Part shown: positions 1 to 5,461 of the stretch, piece by piece
How the letters are laid out: the number at the start of each line of letters is the position of its first letter
Position numbering within the stretch: the first letter of the stretch is position 1
NCBI GenBank assembly: GCA_031278735.1
Contig: JAITJU010000057.1
Location: 1 to 8,859 of the forward strand
Reading direction: 5' to 3'
DNA from: Zoogloeaceae bacterium
GTDB taxonomy: Bacteria > Pseudomonadota > Gammaproteobacteria > Burkholderiales > Rhodocyclaceae
DNA: 8,859 nt
The notes under the pieces: model-generated
The model's input: the letters and a program-made list of their open reading frames with translations, nothing else
What the model was told of the DNA's origin: nothing
The model's database searches: none
Program-made: the position numbers and the translations under genes

Positions 1-43
1 GCCTTGAAATTCAGTTATATTCCAGCGGAATAGAATCCAGTGT

Positions 44-340
44 TCAGTCCCGGAATAAGGCGTTGGCCGTATTCTCAATGGCCTTGTTCAGGTAACTACG
101 TTCCCCGGCTTTTTCAAGCGTCGCTTCTCCAATTCAACCATCGCCGCAACTGTCATATTTCGCGCTTCCGTTTCAAGTATCGTCTTCCTTTGATAGCCGC
201 CGCGCCGCATCCTGAATCCCATAGCCATATCTGGAGGCCATCCCATATGAAGTCGATGGAATATCACGCGAGGATAGCGATGCCAACAGGAAATGTGCCC
301 TGCATCGGGAAACAACGGTTTTCCCCCCATGCGAATCCAT
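44..340 (-). pseudogene. Decayed coding remnant, frame-shifted, C-terminal part
   Basis: No intact gene is convincing here, but the minus strand gives protein-like text that changes frame. From an ATG at 340 one frame reads 55 codons to a TGA at 175-173, including SRDIPSTSYGMASRYGYG and DAARRLSKEDD. A second frame continues at about 175-120 with ILETEARNMTVAAMVELEKR. The first frame then resumes after a TGA at 136-134 with GERSYLNKAIENTANALFRD and ends at a TGA at 46-44. Joined, these segments read like the C-terminal part of one helical protein, which suggests a gene broken by indels. I do not recognise the family. The segments follow the TGA-interrupted frame at 264-578 and may belong to the same former gene. 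The alternative is chance open frames in GC-rich DNA. This is inference from the look of the translations only. Confidence 0.25.
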
Positions 341-578
341 CCAGCTTGTCGGAAGTATTCAGCGCCCCATGAAACAATCTCGCAAGCACCTTCGCGCACT
401 CAATATCACCATTCTCAAAACGAATGAGCAATGAACGAACATCCGCAAGACCACTGTTCAGGCTTTTCCATCACGCGCCCCTTTCACGCATAACCCCTGA
501 ACCAGAAGCCGTGCCAGCCGGGTAGGACTTTCCCGGTTTATTCCCCGTCGGGATAGGCGCGGCAAGCTCGTTATCCAT
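264..578 (-). pseudogene. Possible third gene of the higBA module, interrupted by in-frame TGA
   Basis: An ATG at 578-576 lies inside the end of the higA-like gene (ATGGATAA, where TAA is the higA stop). The frame runs 35 codons, starting MDNELAAPIPTGNKPG, to a TGA at 473-471. The same frame then stays open for 68 more codons, with protein-like text such as DVRSLLIRFENGDIECAKVL, to a TGA at 266-264. The start-stop overlap is typical of translational coupling, but there is no clear Shine-Dalgarno sequence of its own. The simplest reading is a former gene with a nonsense mutation, probably continuing in other frames towards position 44. No selenocysteine context is evident. I do not recognise the product. 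It could instead be chance open sequence downstream of higA. Confidence 0.28.
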
Positions 579-885
579 CCGCAAGCCGCATTTCAAGCGA
601 TCGGATCGCCGCCAAACGCTCCGGGTGCCGATCAATCGCCCATAAATCGACTGCCGCCTGCATCCGCAGCCAGGATTCCGGGCTGGTGCGCGTCAGTTTC
701 CCGATACACGCCGCCAGATCGGGACTCAAGTCCCGCTTTTCATGCAACAACTCGGATACCGTCAGCCGGGATACCGCCAGGCGCTGGGCAAATTCCGTTT
801 GCGTCATGGACAGCGCGGGCAACACGTCTTCACGCAGAATCGCGCCGGGATGCGTGGATTTGCGATTCGGATTGCGCAGGGTCAT
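571..885 (-). CDS. higA: HigA-type antitoxin, XRE-family DNA-binding protein
   Basis: This is a 104-residue protein of the HigA antitoxin family. Such proteins neutralise a HigB RNase toxin and repress their own operon. The family signature THPGAILREDVLPAL is at residues 11-25. A helix-turn-helix follows at about 28-50 (TQTEFAQRLAVSRLTVSELL), and then the usual TSPESWLRMQAAVDLW segment at 68-82. The length fits the family, with a slightly long C-terminal tail. The ATG overlaps the stop of the upstream higB-like gene (ATGA, 882-885), so the two are probably translationally coupled. The antitoxin looks intact while its partner toxin is N-terminally short, so it may now act only as a regulator or as an orphan antitoxin. 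The family call is firm; present function is inferred. Confidence 0.85.
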   Translation of the reverse strand: MTLRNPNRKSTHPGAILREDVLPALSMTQTEFAQRLAVSRLTVSELLHEKRDLSPDLAACIGKLTRTSPESWLRMQAAVDLWAIDRHPERLAAIRSLEMRLADG

Positions 886-1085
886 CCGTGATAATCCTCA
901 AGATCGACGTCCGTGGCGTCTTCGCCATCGAAACGAAAAGTCAGCCGCCAATTACCGGACACCGACACGGCATAATCTCCCTGGCGATCCCCTTTCAGCG
1001 GATGAACGCGATAGCCCGGAAAATCCAAGTCTTCCGGCTTGACGGCGGCATCAGTCATAGGACGCCTGGGGTCGCGGCACCCCAT
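882..1085 (-). pseudogene. higB: HigB-type toxin, N-terminally truncated
   Basis: The 67-codon frame ends in a clear HigB (plasmid maintenance killer, RelE-like fold) C-terminal half: KPEDLDFPGYRVHPLKGD, then SGNWRLTFRFDGEDATDVDL and EDYH. HigB toxins are ribosome-dependent mRNA endonucleases, usually about 90 residues, opening with a helical segment of roughly 40 residues before this part. That segment is absent. The residues before the second Met (codon 10, position 1058) do not resemble HigB, and the frame closes at a TGA just upstream, at about 1139. The Lys, Arg and Tyr/His positions of the C-terminal half are kept. Overlap with higA is four bases. Most likely it is an inactivated toxin, truncated next to the tRNA gene. 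A shorter functional variant starting at 1085 or 1058 cannot be excluded. Confidence 0.7.
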
Positions 1086-1100
1086 GAAAACAAATTCGCT

Positions 1101-1143
1101 CTGACTTGTCAGGGGAGCCGCTTTCCCTTCCCCTCAAAGCGGC
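1101..1143. repeat. Clustered inverted repeats between tRNA-Val and higB
   Basis: Three dyads crowd this stretch. CTGAC-TT-GTCAG lies at 1101-1112. GCCGCTTT (1117-1124) pairs with AAAGCGGC (1136-1143) as a perfect 8-bp stem with an 11-base loop. AGGGGA (1111-1116) pairs with TCCCCT (1129-1134) in a mutually exclusive fold. The cluster sits about 50 bases downstream of the tRNA 3' end and just before the truncated toxin frame. It could serve as a processing or termination structure for the tRNA transcript, or as a leftover operator for HigA. No T-run follows on the minus strand, so a standard intrinsic terminator is not supported. Confidence 0.5.
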
Positions 1144-1195
1144 ATTCCCGTCGCCAGAGTTTCCGGCCTTTATCGGACTGCTTTGGATTAGCTGG

Positions 1196-1272
1196 TGGTG
1201 GGTGGTACTGGACTCGAACCAGTGACCCCTGCCGTGTGAAGGCAGTGCTCATACCAACTGAGCTAACCACCC
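1196..1272 (-). tRNA. tRNA-Val (anticodon CAC), CCA encoded
   Basis: On the minus strand a full cloverleaf folds. The acceptor GGGTGGT (1272-1266) pairs perfectly with ACCACCC (1206-1200). The D-arm is GCTC/GAGC. The anticodon stem CTGCC/GGCAG encloses the loop TTCACAC, giving anticodon CAC at 1238-1236, which reads valine GUG codons. The T-arm is ACTGG/CCAGT with TTCGAGT in the loop. The discriminator base is A and the CCA end is encoded at 1198-1196. All stems are fully paired, so the gene should be functional. It has its own promoter about 15 bases upstream. Confidence 0.97.
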
Positions 1273-1287
1273 GCGCCAAGAGGGCGT

Positions 1288-1316
1288 ATTAAATCATAGC
1301 CGCAAAACGCCGTCAA
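1288..1316 (-). promoter_or_regulatory. Sigma70-type promoter of tRNA-Val
   Basis: Read on the minus strand, TTGACG (1316-1311) and TTTAAT (1293-1288) are each five of six to the -35 and -10 consensus, with the ideal 17-base spacer. The -10 box ends 15 bases before the tRNA 5' end. It is followed by a GC-rich discriminator (ACGCCC), typical of stable-RNA promoters under stringent control. Confidence 0.8.
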
Positions 1317-1807
1317 ACTCCGTTGCCAGGGCAATCGCATGAATACATTTGTCATTACGTCTGGTTGTTTGACGGCCAGTGGCGCAAACGAAGCGCCCTT
1401 TGGAAGAGAGGTCGGCAGTCTTCAAACCAGCATTTGCCGCCGGTTTTGTCGCTGTAAACCCCTTTTGGCGATCCCTTGCCAGCAGATTTTTGCTCTGCGG
1501 CAGATCCTTTTATTGCATATGGCATTCCTGCGATTGCCCTGCTTCCGCGCGCGCCTCCAGCCCGGCAAGACCGCGCTCGACCCCGGAGCATCTCGCGCAA
1601 TGTTGCGCTTCGGCAATTTCCATTTCCCGGGCATCTCCGACTTTGGACGGCAATGTAAACACGCGCTGGATGAAATGGGGCGCTGATTTTGGCGTCCGGC
1701 ATTGACAAGCGCAGGAAGCGTCTATTTTGGTCTGCAAGCCATGGTCATGCCGACATCCAAATTGGCGTCATGGGTCAATAGCGCACGCCATGATTTTCCA
1801 TCCTGTA
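1317..1807. other. Gene-poor intergenic stretch
   Basis: About 490 bases separate the tRNA promoter from the cadR stop codon. Several overlapping frames of 60-117 codons exist on both strands, but none has a recognisable domain, a convincing ribosome binding site, or a translation that looks better than its overlapping competitors. A small dyad, GGCGC(N7)GCGCC at 1381-1397, is the only structure I noted; it is too short and lacks a T-run. I see no gene, RNA or element that I can support here. Confidence 0.6.
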
Positions 1808-2269
1808 TCAGGCGGTTTTGCCGTGAATGCCGTGCGTTCCGCCGACATGTTCCGCGGGCGCGATGGTTGGTTGCTGGGAAGAAGCGGATATTTCGCTCAG
1901 GATGCCGCACTGACGGGATTCCCTGGGGGCAGAACAGGCTCTCCGCAGCGCCTGAAGCCGTCGTTTCAGGCTTTGCAGTTCCTTGACGCGGCGACTGACG
2001 TGCCCGATATGGGCTTTCAGGATCGCGTCGACCCCGGCGCAATTTTCATTGGGCGCGTCCATGAAGCGCAGCAAGGCGCGTATTTCTTCCAGGCTCATGT
2101 CCAGCCCCCGGCAATAGCGGATGAAAGAAAGCCGCTCGACGTGCCTGTTGTCATAGACGCGATAATTTCCCTCTGTGCGCGCCGTCTCCGGCAGCAAGCC
2201 CACGCGTTCGTAGTAGCGTATGGTTTCCGCCTGTGTTTGCGCGTGTCTGGCCAGATCGCCGATTCGCAT
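1808..2269 (-). CDS. cadR: MerR-family Cd/Pb(Zn)-responsive regulator, CadR/PbrR type
   Basis: This 153-residue cytoplasmic transcription factor would bind the divergent promoter of the exporter gene and untwist it when metal is bound. Residues 1-40 form the MerR winged helix (MRIGDLARHA, then ETIRYYERVGLLPETAR and NYRVYD). The wing and coiled dimer helix follow to about residue 110. Metal-ligand candidates match CadR: Cys77 (NENCAGVD), His87 and His90 (AHIGH), Cys112 and Cys121 (eight residues between). The C-terminal tail carries His141, His146 and His149, as in CadR proteins. The ATG at 2269 begins the canonical MRIG start; an AAGGA lies 12 bases upstream, a long spacing. The gene runs divergently from the ATPase gene. 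Regulation is probably autoregulatory through the shared intergenic region. The exact metal preference (Cd, Pb or Zn) cannot be read from sequence. Confidence 0.92.
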   Translation of the reverse strand: MRIGDLARHAQTQAETIRYYERVGLLPETARTEGNYRVYDNRHVERLSFIRYCRGLDMSLEEIRALLRFMDAPNENCAGVDAILKAHIGHVSRRVKELQSLKRRLQALRRACSAPRESRQCGILSEISASSQQPTIAPAEHVGGTHGIHGKTA

Positions 2270-2308
2270 ATTCGTGCGCCATCCTTTCGTTTCTCCGATT
2301 GTAGACGC

Positions 2309-2339
2309 TTGACTCTATAGTTGCTACAGGGTTTTAAAT
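2309..2339 (+). promoter_or_regulatory. MerR-type promoter/operator of the metal ATPase gene
   Basis: TTGACT (2309-2314) and TTAAAT (2334-2339) are separated by 19 bases, longer than the 17 of normal sigma70 promoters and diagnostic of MerR-activated promoters. The spacer region holds the imperfect dyad ACTCTATAG-TTG-CTACAGGGT (2312-2332), with seven of nine half-site positions matching. It closely resembles known cadA/zntA-type operators (ACCCTATAG...CTACAGGGT). The dyad marks where CadR should sit. The site lies 40 bases upstream of the cadR start on the opposite strand. Confidence 0.88.
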
Positions 2340-2375
2340 TTGCGGCAGACCACTTTTCTGAACAGGGAAAACACG

Positions 2376-4352
2376 ATGAATGCCACGGAACACGCCATCA
2401 CCGCCTGCGCCTGCCGCCATGCCCCGACCGGGCGCGACGCCGCCGGACGCCGGGAACAATGGAAACAATGGGCGCGCTGGAGCGGCGCGCTGTTGCTGGC
2501 GCTGCTGGCCGAACTATTGGATTTTGCCTTTCCTGGAGATGGCGTCTTCCGTATCCTGGGGATGGCGCTGGCGCTTCTTTCCATCGCGCTGTCCGGTTTT
2601 TCCATCTATATTCAAGGCGTTGCCGCGCTTTTTGCGGGACGCCTGAACATCAACGTCCTGATGAGCGTGGCCGTGACCGGCGCTTTTCTGATTGGCGAGT
2701 GGCCGGAGGCGGCGATGGTAATGGCGCTGTTCGCCATTGCCGAAACCATCGAGGCGCGCGCCGTAGACAAGGCGCGCGGCGCGCTGGCGGCGCTCATCGC
2801 CCTGACGCCGGAAGAAGCTGAAATCCGGCAGAAAGATGGCGTCTGGAAGCGCGTGGCGACGAAGACGGCGGCGGTCGGCGCGCTGGCGCGCGTGCGTCCC
2901 GGCGAGCGCATCCCGCTGGATGGCGTGGTCAGCAAAGGCAAGAGCGCGGTCGATCAATCCCCCATCAGCGGCGAGAGTCTGCCGGTCGACAAGAGCGTGG
3001 GGGATGCGCTTTACGCGGGACGCATCAACCAGGAAGGCGAACTGGAACTGCAAGTCACGGCGCTCGCGACGGAGAGTGTGCTGGCGCGCATCATTCGCAC
3101 GGTCGAAATGGCGCAGTCGGCGCGCGCGCCCATGCAGCGATTCGTTGATCGCTTTGCTGCTTTCTACACGCCCGTAGTGTTCGCGCTGGCCGTGGGCGTC
3201 ATTGCGCTGACGCCGTGGACAATCGGCTGGAGTGTGCCGGAAGCAATCTACAAGGCGCTGGTGTTGCTGGTCATCGCCTGTCCCTGCGCGCTGGTCATTT
3301 CCACACCCGTCACCATCGTCAGCGGCCTGACCGCCGCCGCCCGGCGCGGCATCTTGATCAAGGGCGGCGTCTACCTGGAGACGGCACGCAAAATCAGGGC
3401 CATCGCGCTGGATAAAACCGGCACCCTCACACAGGGCAAACCGCGCCTGACCGCTTTTGAAGTTCTGGACACCCGCCTTGATCCCGCCAAACTGGCGTGG
3501 CTCGCCCAAGGTCTCGCCGCCCGCTCCGACCATCCGGTGTCGCAGGCCATCGCGGCAGGGCTTGCCGCCGATTTTCCCGCGGAAGAAACGGCAAAAGTCG
3601 CGGATTTTTCGGCGCGGCCCGGACGCGGCGTACAAGGCGACATCGGCGGCCTGCGTTACGCGCTGACCAATCACCGCTGGACGGAGGAACGCCAGCAGTG
3701 TTCGCCGCAACTGGAAGCGCGCCTGAAAACGCGCGAAGCCGCCGGACAGAGCGTCACGCTCCTGAGCGACGCAACGCGGGTTCTGGCGATTTGCGCGGTG
3801 GCCGACACGCTGAAACCTTCCTCGACGACGGCAATCGACGAACTTGCGCGCCTGGGCGTCATTCCCGTCATCCTGAGCGGCGACAACGAAACCGCCGTCC
3901 GCGCCGTGGGGCGTCAGGCGGGCATAGACGAAGCATACGGCAATCTGTTGCCGGAAGATAAACTTACCGCCATCGACGCGCTGAAGACCCGCTTTGGCGT
4001 CATCGGCATGGCCGGGGACGGCATCAACGACGCGCCCGCGCTGGTCAGGGCAGACATTGGCTTTGCCATGGGCGCGGGAACACACATCGCAATGGAAGCC
4101 GCCGACATCGTGGTGATGAACGACGATTTGGCGCGTCTGCCCGAAACCATCCGCCTCTCTCGCCGCGTCCATGCCATCCTCTGGCAAAACATCGCGCTGG
4201 CGCTGGGCATCAAACTCGCCTTTCTGGTTGCCGCCCTGCTGGGACATGCTACTTTGTGGATGGCGGTTTTCGCGGATATGGGCGCAAGTCTCCTGGTCAT
4301 CGGCAACGCCCTTCGCGCGCTTCCGCGCGGGTTTCTGAAAACGCCTCAATGA
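2376..4352 (+). CDS. cadA: Zn/Cd/Pb-exporting P1B-type ATPase lacking an HMA domain
   Basis: This 658-residue inner-membrane ATPase would pump Zn(II), Cd(II) or Pb(II) out of the cytoplasm. I chose the ATG at 2376 because AGGGA lies 8 bases upstream (2363-2367); an in-frame TTG at 2340 overlaps the -10 box. Motifs: membrane helices at about 33-82 and 90-128; actuator loop SGES (198-201); CPC metal site in TM6 (302-304, ACPCALVISTP); phosphorylation site DKTGTLT (Asp346); nucleotide-binding HP (386-387); GDGINDAP (547-554). The final helix has FADMGASLLV with Asp634, the mark of the Zn/Cd/Pb subgroup as opposed to Cu. The usual N-terminal HMA domain (GMxCxxC) is missing; the first 32 residues hold only a CACRH cluster (residues 11-15). 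It is driven by the CadR-type promoter directly upstream and converges on the small secreted-protein gene 25 bases beyond its stop. Confidence 0.95.
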   Translation: MNATEHAITACACRHAPTGRDAAGRREQWKQWARWSGALLLALLAELLDFAFPGDGVFRILGMALALLSIALSGFSIYIQGVAALFAGRLNINVLMSVAVTGAFLIGEWPEAAMVMALFAIAETIEARAVDKARGALAALIALTPEEAEIRQKDGVWKRVATKTAAVGALARVRPGERIPLDGVVSKGKSAVDQSPISGESLPVDKSVGDALYAGRINQEGELELQVTALATESVLARIIRTVEMAQSARAPMQRFVDRFAAFYTPVVFALAVGVIALTPWTIGWSVPEAIYKALVLLVIACPCALVISTPVTIVSGLTAAARRGILIKGGVYLETARKIRAIALDKTGTLTQGKPRLTAFEVLDTRLDPAKLAWLAQGLAARSDHPVSQAIAAGLAADFPAEETAKVADFSARPGRGVQGDIGGLRYALTNHRWTEERQQCSPQLEARLKTREAAGQSVTLLSDATRVLAICAVADTLKPSSTTAIDELARLGVIPVILSGDNETAVRAVGRQAGIDEAYGNLLPEDKLTAIDALKTRFGVIGMAGDGINDAPALVRADIGFAMGAGTHIAMEAADIVVMNDDLARLPETIRLSRRVHAILWQNIALALGIKLAFLVAALLGHATLWMAVFADMGASLLVIGNALRALPRGFLKTPQ

Positions 4353-4377
4353 CAGTTGAGCCGGGGTTGTTACGGTT

Positions 4378-4602
4378 TTACGCCCAATTGCGCGTCAGCG
4401 GGGTAGCGCAGACTTTGGATTCAGGAATGGACGACCTTGCGTCCCTTGCCGTTTTCACTGCCGCTTGCGTCGACGAGCACAATGGCGTCGGCGCGGTCAT
4501 GCCGTTGCCGGAATGTCCGTTTTGCGCACGAACAGGCCATGCTGCGGACAACGGGATGATGCCCAGGAACAAAAACAGGAAAAATGCTTGCGCGCGTTTC
4601 AT
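4378..4602 (-). CDS. Small secreted protein of unknown function
   Basis: This 74-residue protein starts at an ATG at 4602 that has an excellent AAGGAG (4616-4611) 8 bases upstream, which decides the start inside a longer open frame. It opens with a textbook signal peptide: KR, then a hydrophobic core AFFLFLFLGIIPLSAAW, and a likely cleavage after VRA (residue 26). The mature part is only about 48 residues with two cysteines (Cys42, Cys65) that could form a disulfide in the periplasm. The pattern between them, with QAAVK and RDARSS, faintly recalls a PsiF repeat (C...A..K..GDAR...C), but spacing and key residues do not fit well, so I make no family call. It lies downstream of the lytic transglycosylase gene on the same strand and converges with the metal ATPase gene. 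A role with either neighbour is speculation. Confidence 0.65.
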   Translation of the reverse strand: MKRAQAFFLFLFLGIIPLSAAWPVRAQNGHSGNGMTAPTPLCSSTQAAVKTARDARSSIPESKVCATPLTRNWA

Positions 4603-4610
4603 GGCGGAGT

Positions 4611-4616
4611 CTCCTT
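4611..4616 (-). promoter_or_regulatory. Ribosome binding site deciding the small-gene start
   Basis: AAGGAG on the minus strand, 8 bases before the ATG at 4602, is the best Shine-Dalgarno match in this part of the window. It selects MKRAQ as the start, rather than any upstream codon of the longer open frame. The roughly 210 bases between here and the transglycosylase stop show no other gene. Confidence 0.75.
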
Positions 4617-4828
4617 GATAGGCGCGTATCGTGTTTCGTCTGATTGTTATCCTTAGAACCAGGAAAACACGGAATAAGCAAAGCGCATAGTATTGTTGCA
4701 ATCGTTCAGATTCGCCCGCTTGTTCCGCGTTTCCCTTGCGCTCCATCACGCCTCCTCTACCCACGCCTTTCCATTGGCATATCATGAAGCTGTCGTCAAG
4801 TCGATATTCTTGAGACGCGAAACAGAAC

Positions 4829-5461
4829 TCATGGTGCCTGCGCGTTTGTTTTTTGTTCTTTGGGCGCGGGCGGAGGATTGAAACGCCATTGCTCCCAGGC
4901 GGCCTTGACCAGATTGGGATATTCGGCGTAGCCCAGACTGCCGTTATAGCGCCCCAGGGCGCGGAAAAGGTCGCCTTTTTCGATGTCCAGATAGTGGCGC
5001 AGGATGGTGCAGCCATAGCGCAAGTTGGTGCGCAGGTGAAACAGGTTGTCGCCCGTCTGGCCGATGACCTTGATCCAGAACGGCATGACCTGCATGTAGC
5101 CCCTGGCCCCGGCGGAAGAGACGGCGTATTTGCGAAAGCCGGATTCTACCTGGATCAGCCCCAGCACCAGTTGCGGATCGAGTCCGGCGCGGGTGGCCTC
5201 GTAGTGGATGGCGCGCAGGAGTTCCAGCCGGTATTCCGGATCAGGAACGCGCCGGGCCAGGCGCTCCGACATGGCGACAAGCCAGGCCAGCGCCTCGGCG
5301 TAATTCCGAAAGGAGCTGCCGGGCGGCTTTTTGTCGGCAATCGCGCCGGAAAGCGCTGCCCGCACACTGGCGGACAAGGGTTCATACTGCTGCGCCCCCG
5401 CCCAGACCCGGCAGGAGAGTGTCAGCAAGAGCGCGGCAATCAGGGCGATCAGGAAGCGCAC
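4829..5461 (-). CDS. Lytic transglycosylase, SLT domain
   Basis: This 210-residue exported enzyme of the SLT (Slt70/MltE-like) fold would cleave peptidoglycan strands in the periplasm to give 1,6-anhydromuramyl ends. A signal peptide covers about residues 1-22 (IALIAALLLTLSC core; cleavage near VWAGA). The catalytic domain runs from about 82: ARAGLDPQLVLGLIQVESGF with Glu106 as the general acid-base, GARGYMQVMP (119-127), NLRYGCTILRHYL (146-158) and ALGRYNGS (168-175). Cys17 lacks a proper lipobox, so a soluble or signal-anchored enzyme is more likely than a lipoprotein. The start is GTG at 5461, inside the end of proS (13-base overlap), implying coupled translation. The tail from about 195 is Pro/Ala/Lys-rich and probably disordered. 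Confidence 0.93.
   Translation of the reverse strand: MRFLIALIAALLLTLSCRVWAGAQQYEPLSASVRAALSGAIADKKPPGSSFRNYAEALAWLVAMSERLARRVPDPEYRLELLRAIHYEATRAGLDPQLVLGLIQVESGFRKYAVSSAGARGYMQVMPFWIKVIGQTGDNLFHLRTNLRYGCTILRHYLDIEKGDLFRALGRYNGSLGYAEYPNLVKAAWEQWRFNPPPAPKEQKTNAQAP

Noticed and set aside
40..372. A 110-codon plus-strand frame as a gene
   Set aside because: Cys/Pro/His/Ser-rich translation without a domain or ribosome site; the minus strand looks more protein-like across the same bases.
571..1085. A new type of toxin-antitoxin system
   Set aside because: Both products match the known HigB/HigA families; only the truncation is unusual.
1371..1380. GACGGCCAGT, identical to part of the M13 forward primer site, as vector contamination
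   Set aside because: The match is only ten bases, the flanks do not match vector sequence, and neighbouring DNA fits the chromosome.
1381..1397. GGCGC(N7)GCGCC dyad as terminator
   Set aside because: A five-bp stem with no T-run; common by chance at this base composition.
2340..2375. TTG start giving a 670-residue ATPase
   Set aside because: The codon overlaps the -10 box and would require a leaderless start; the ATG at 2376 has a proper AGGGA site.
2514..4349. A 611-codon open frame on the minus strand opposite the ATPase gene
   Set aside because: It is a shadow of the GC-rich ATPase coding strand. The translation is low-complexity, rich in Arg, Gln, Asp and His, with no domain, while the plus frame has every P-type ATPase motif.
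4345..4360. Hairpin CTCAA-TGACAG-TTGAG across the ATPase stop as a terminator
   Set aside because: Only five base pairs, AT-rich, and no T-run on either side; not enough to call a terminator for the convergent genes.
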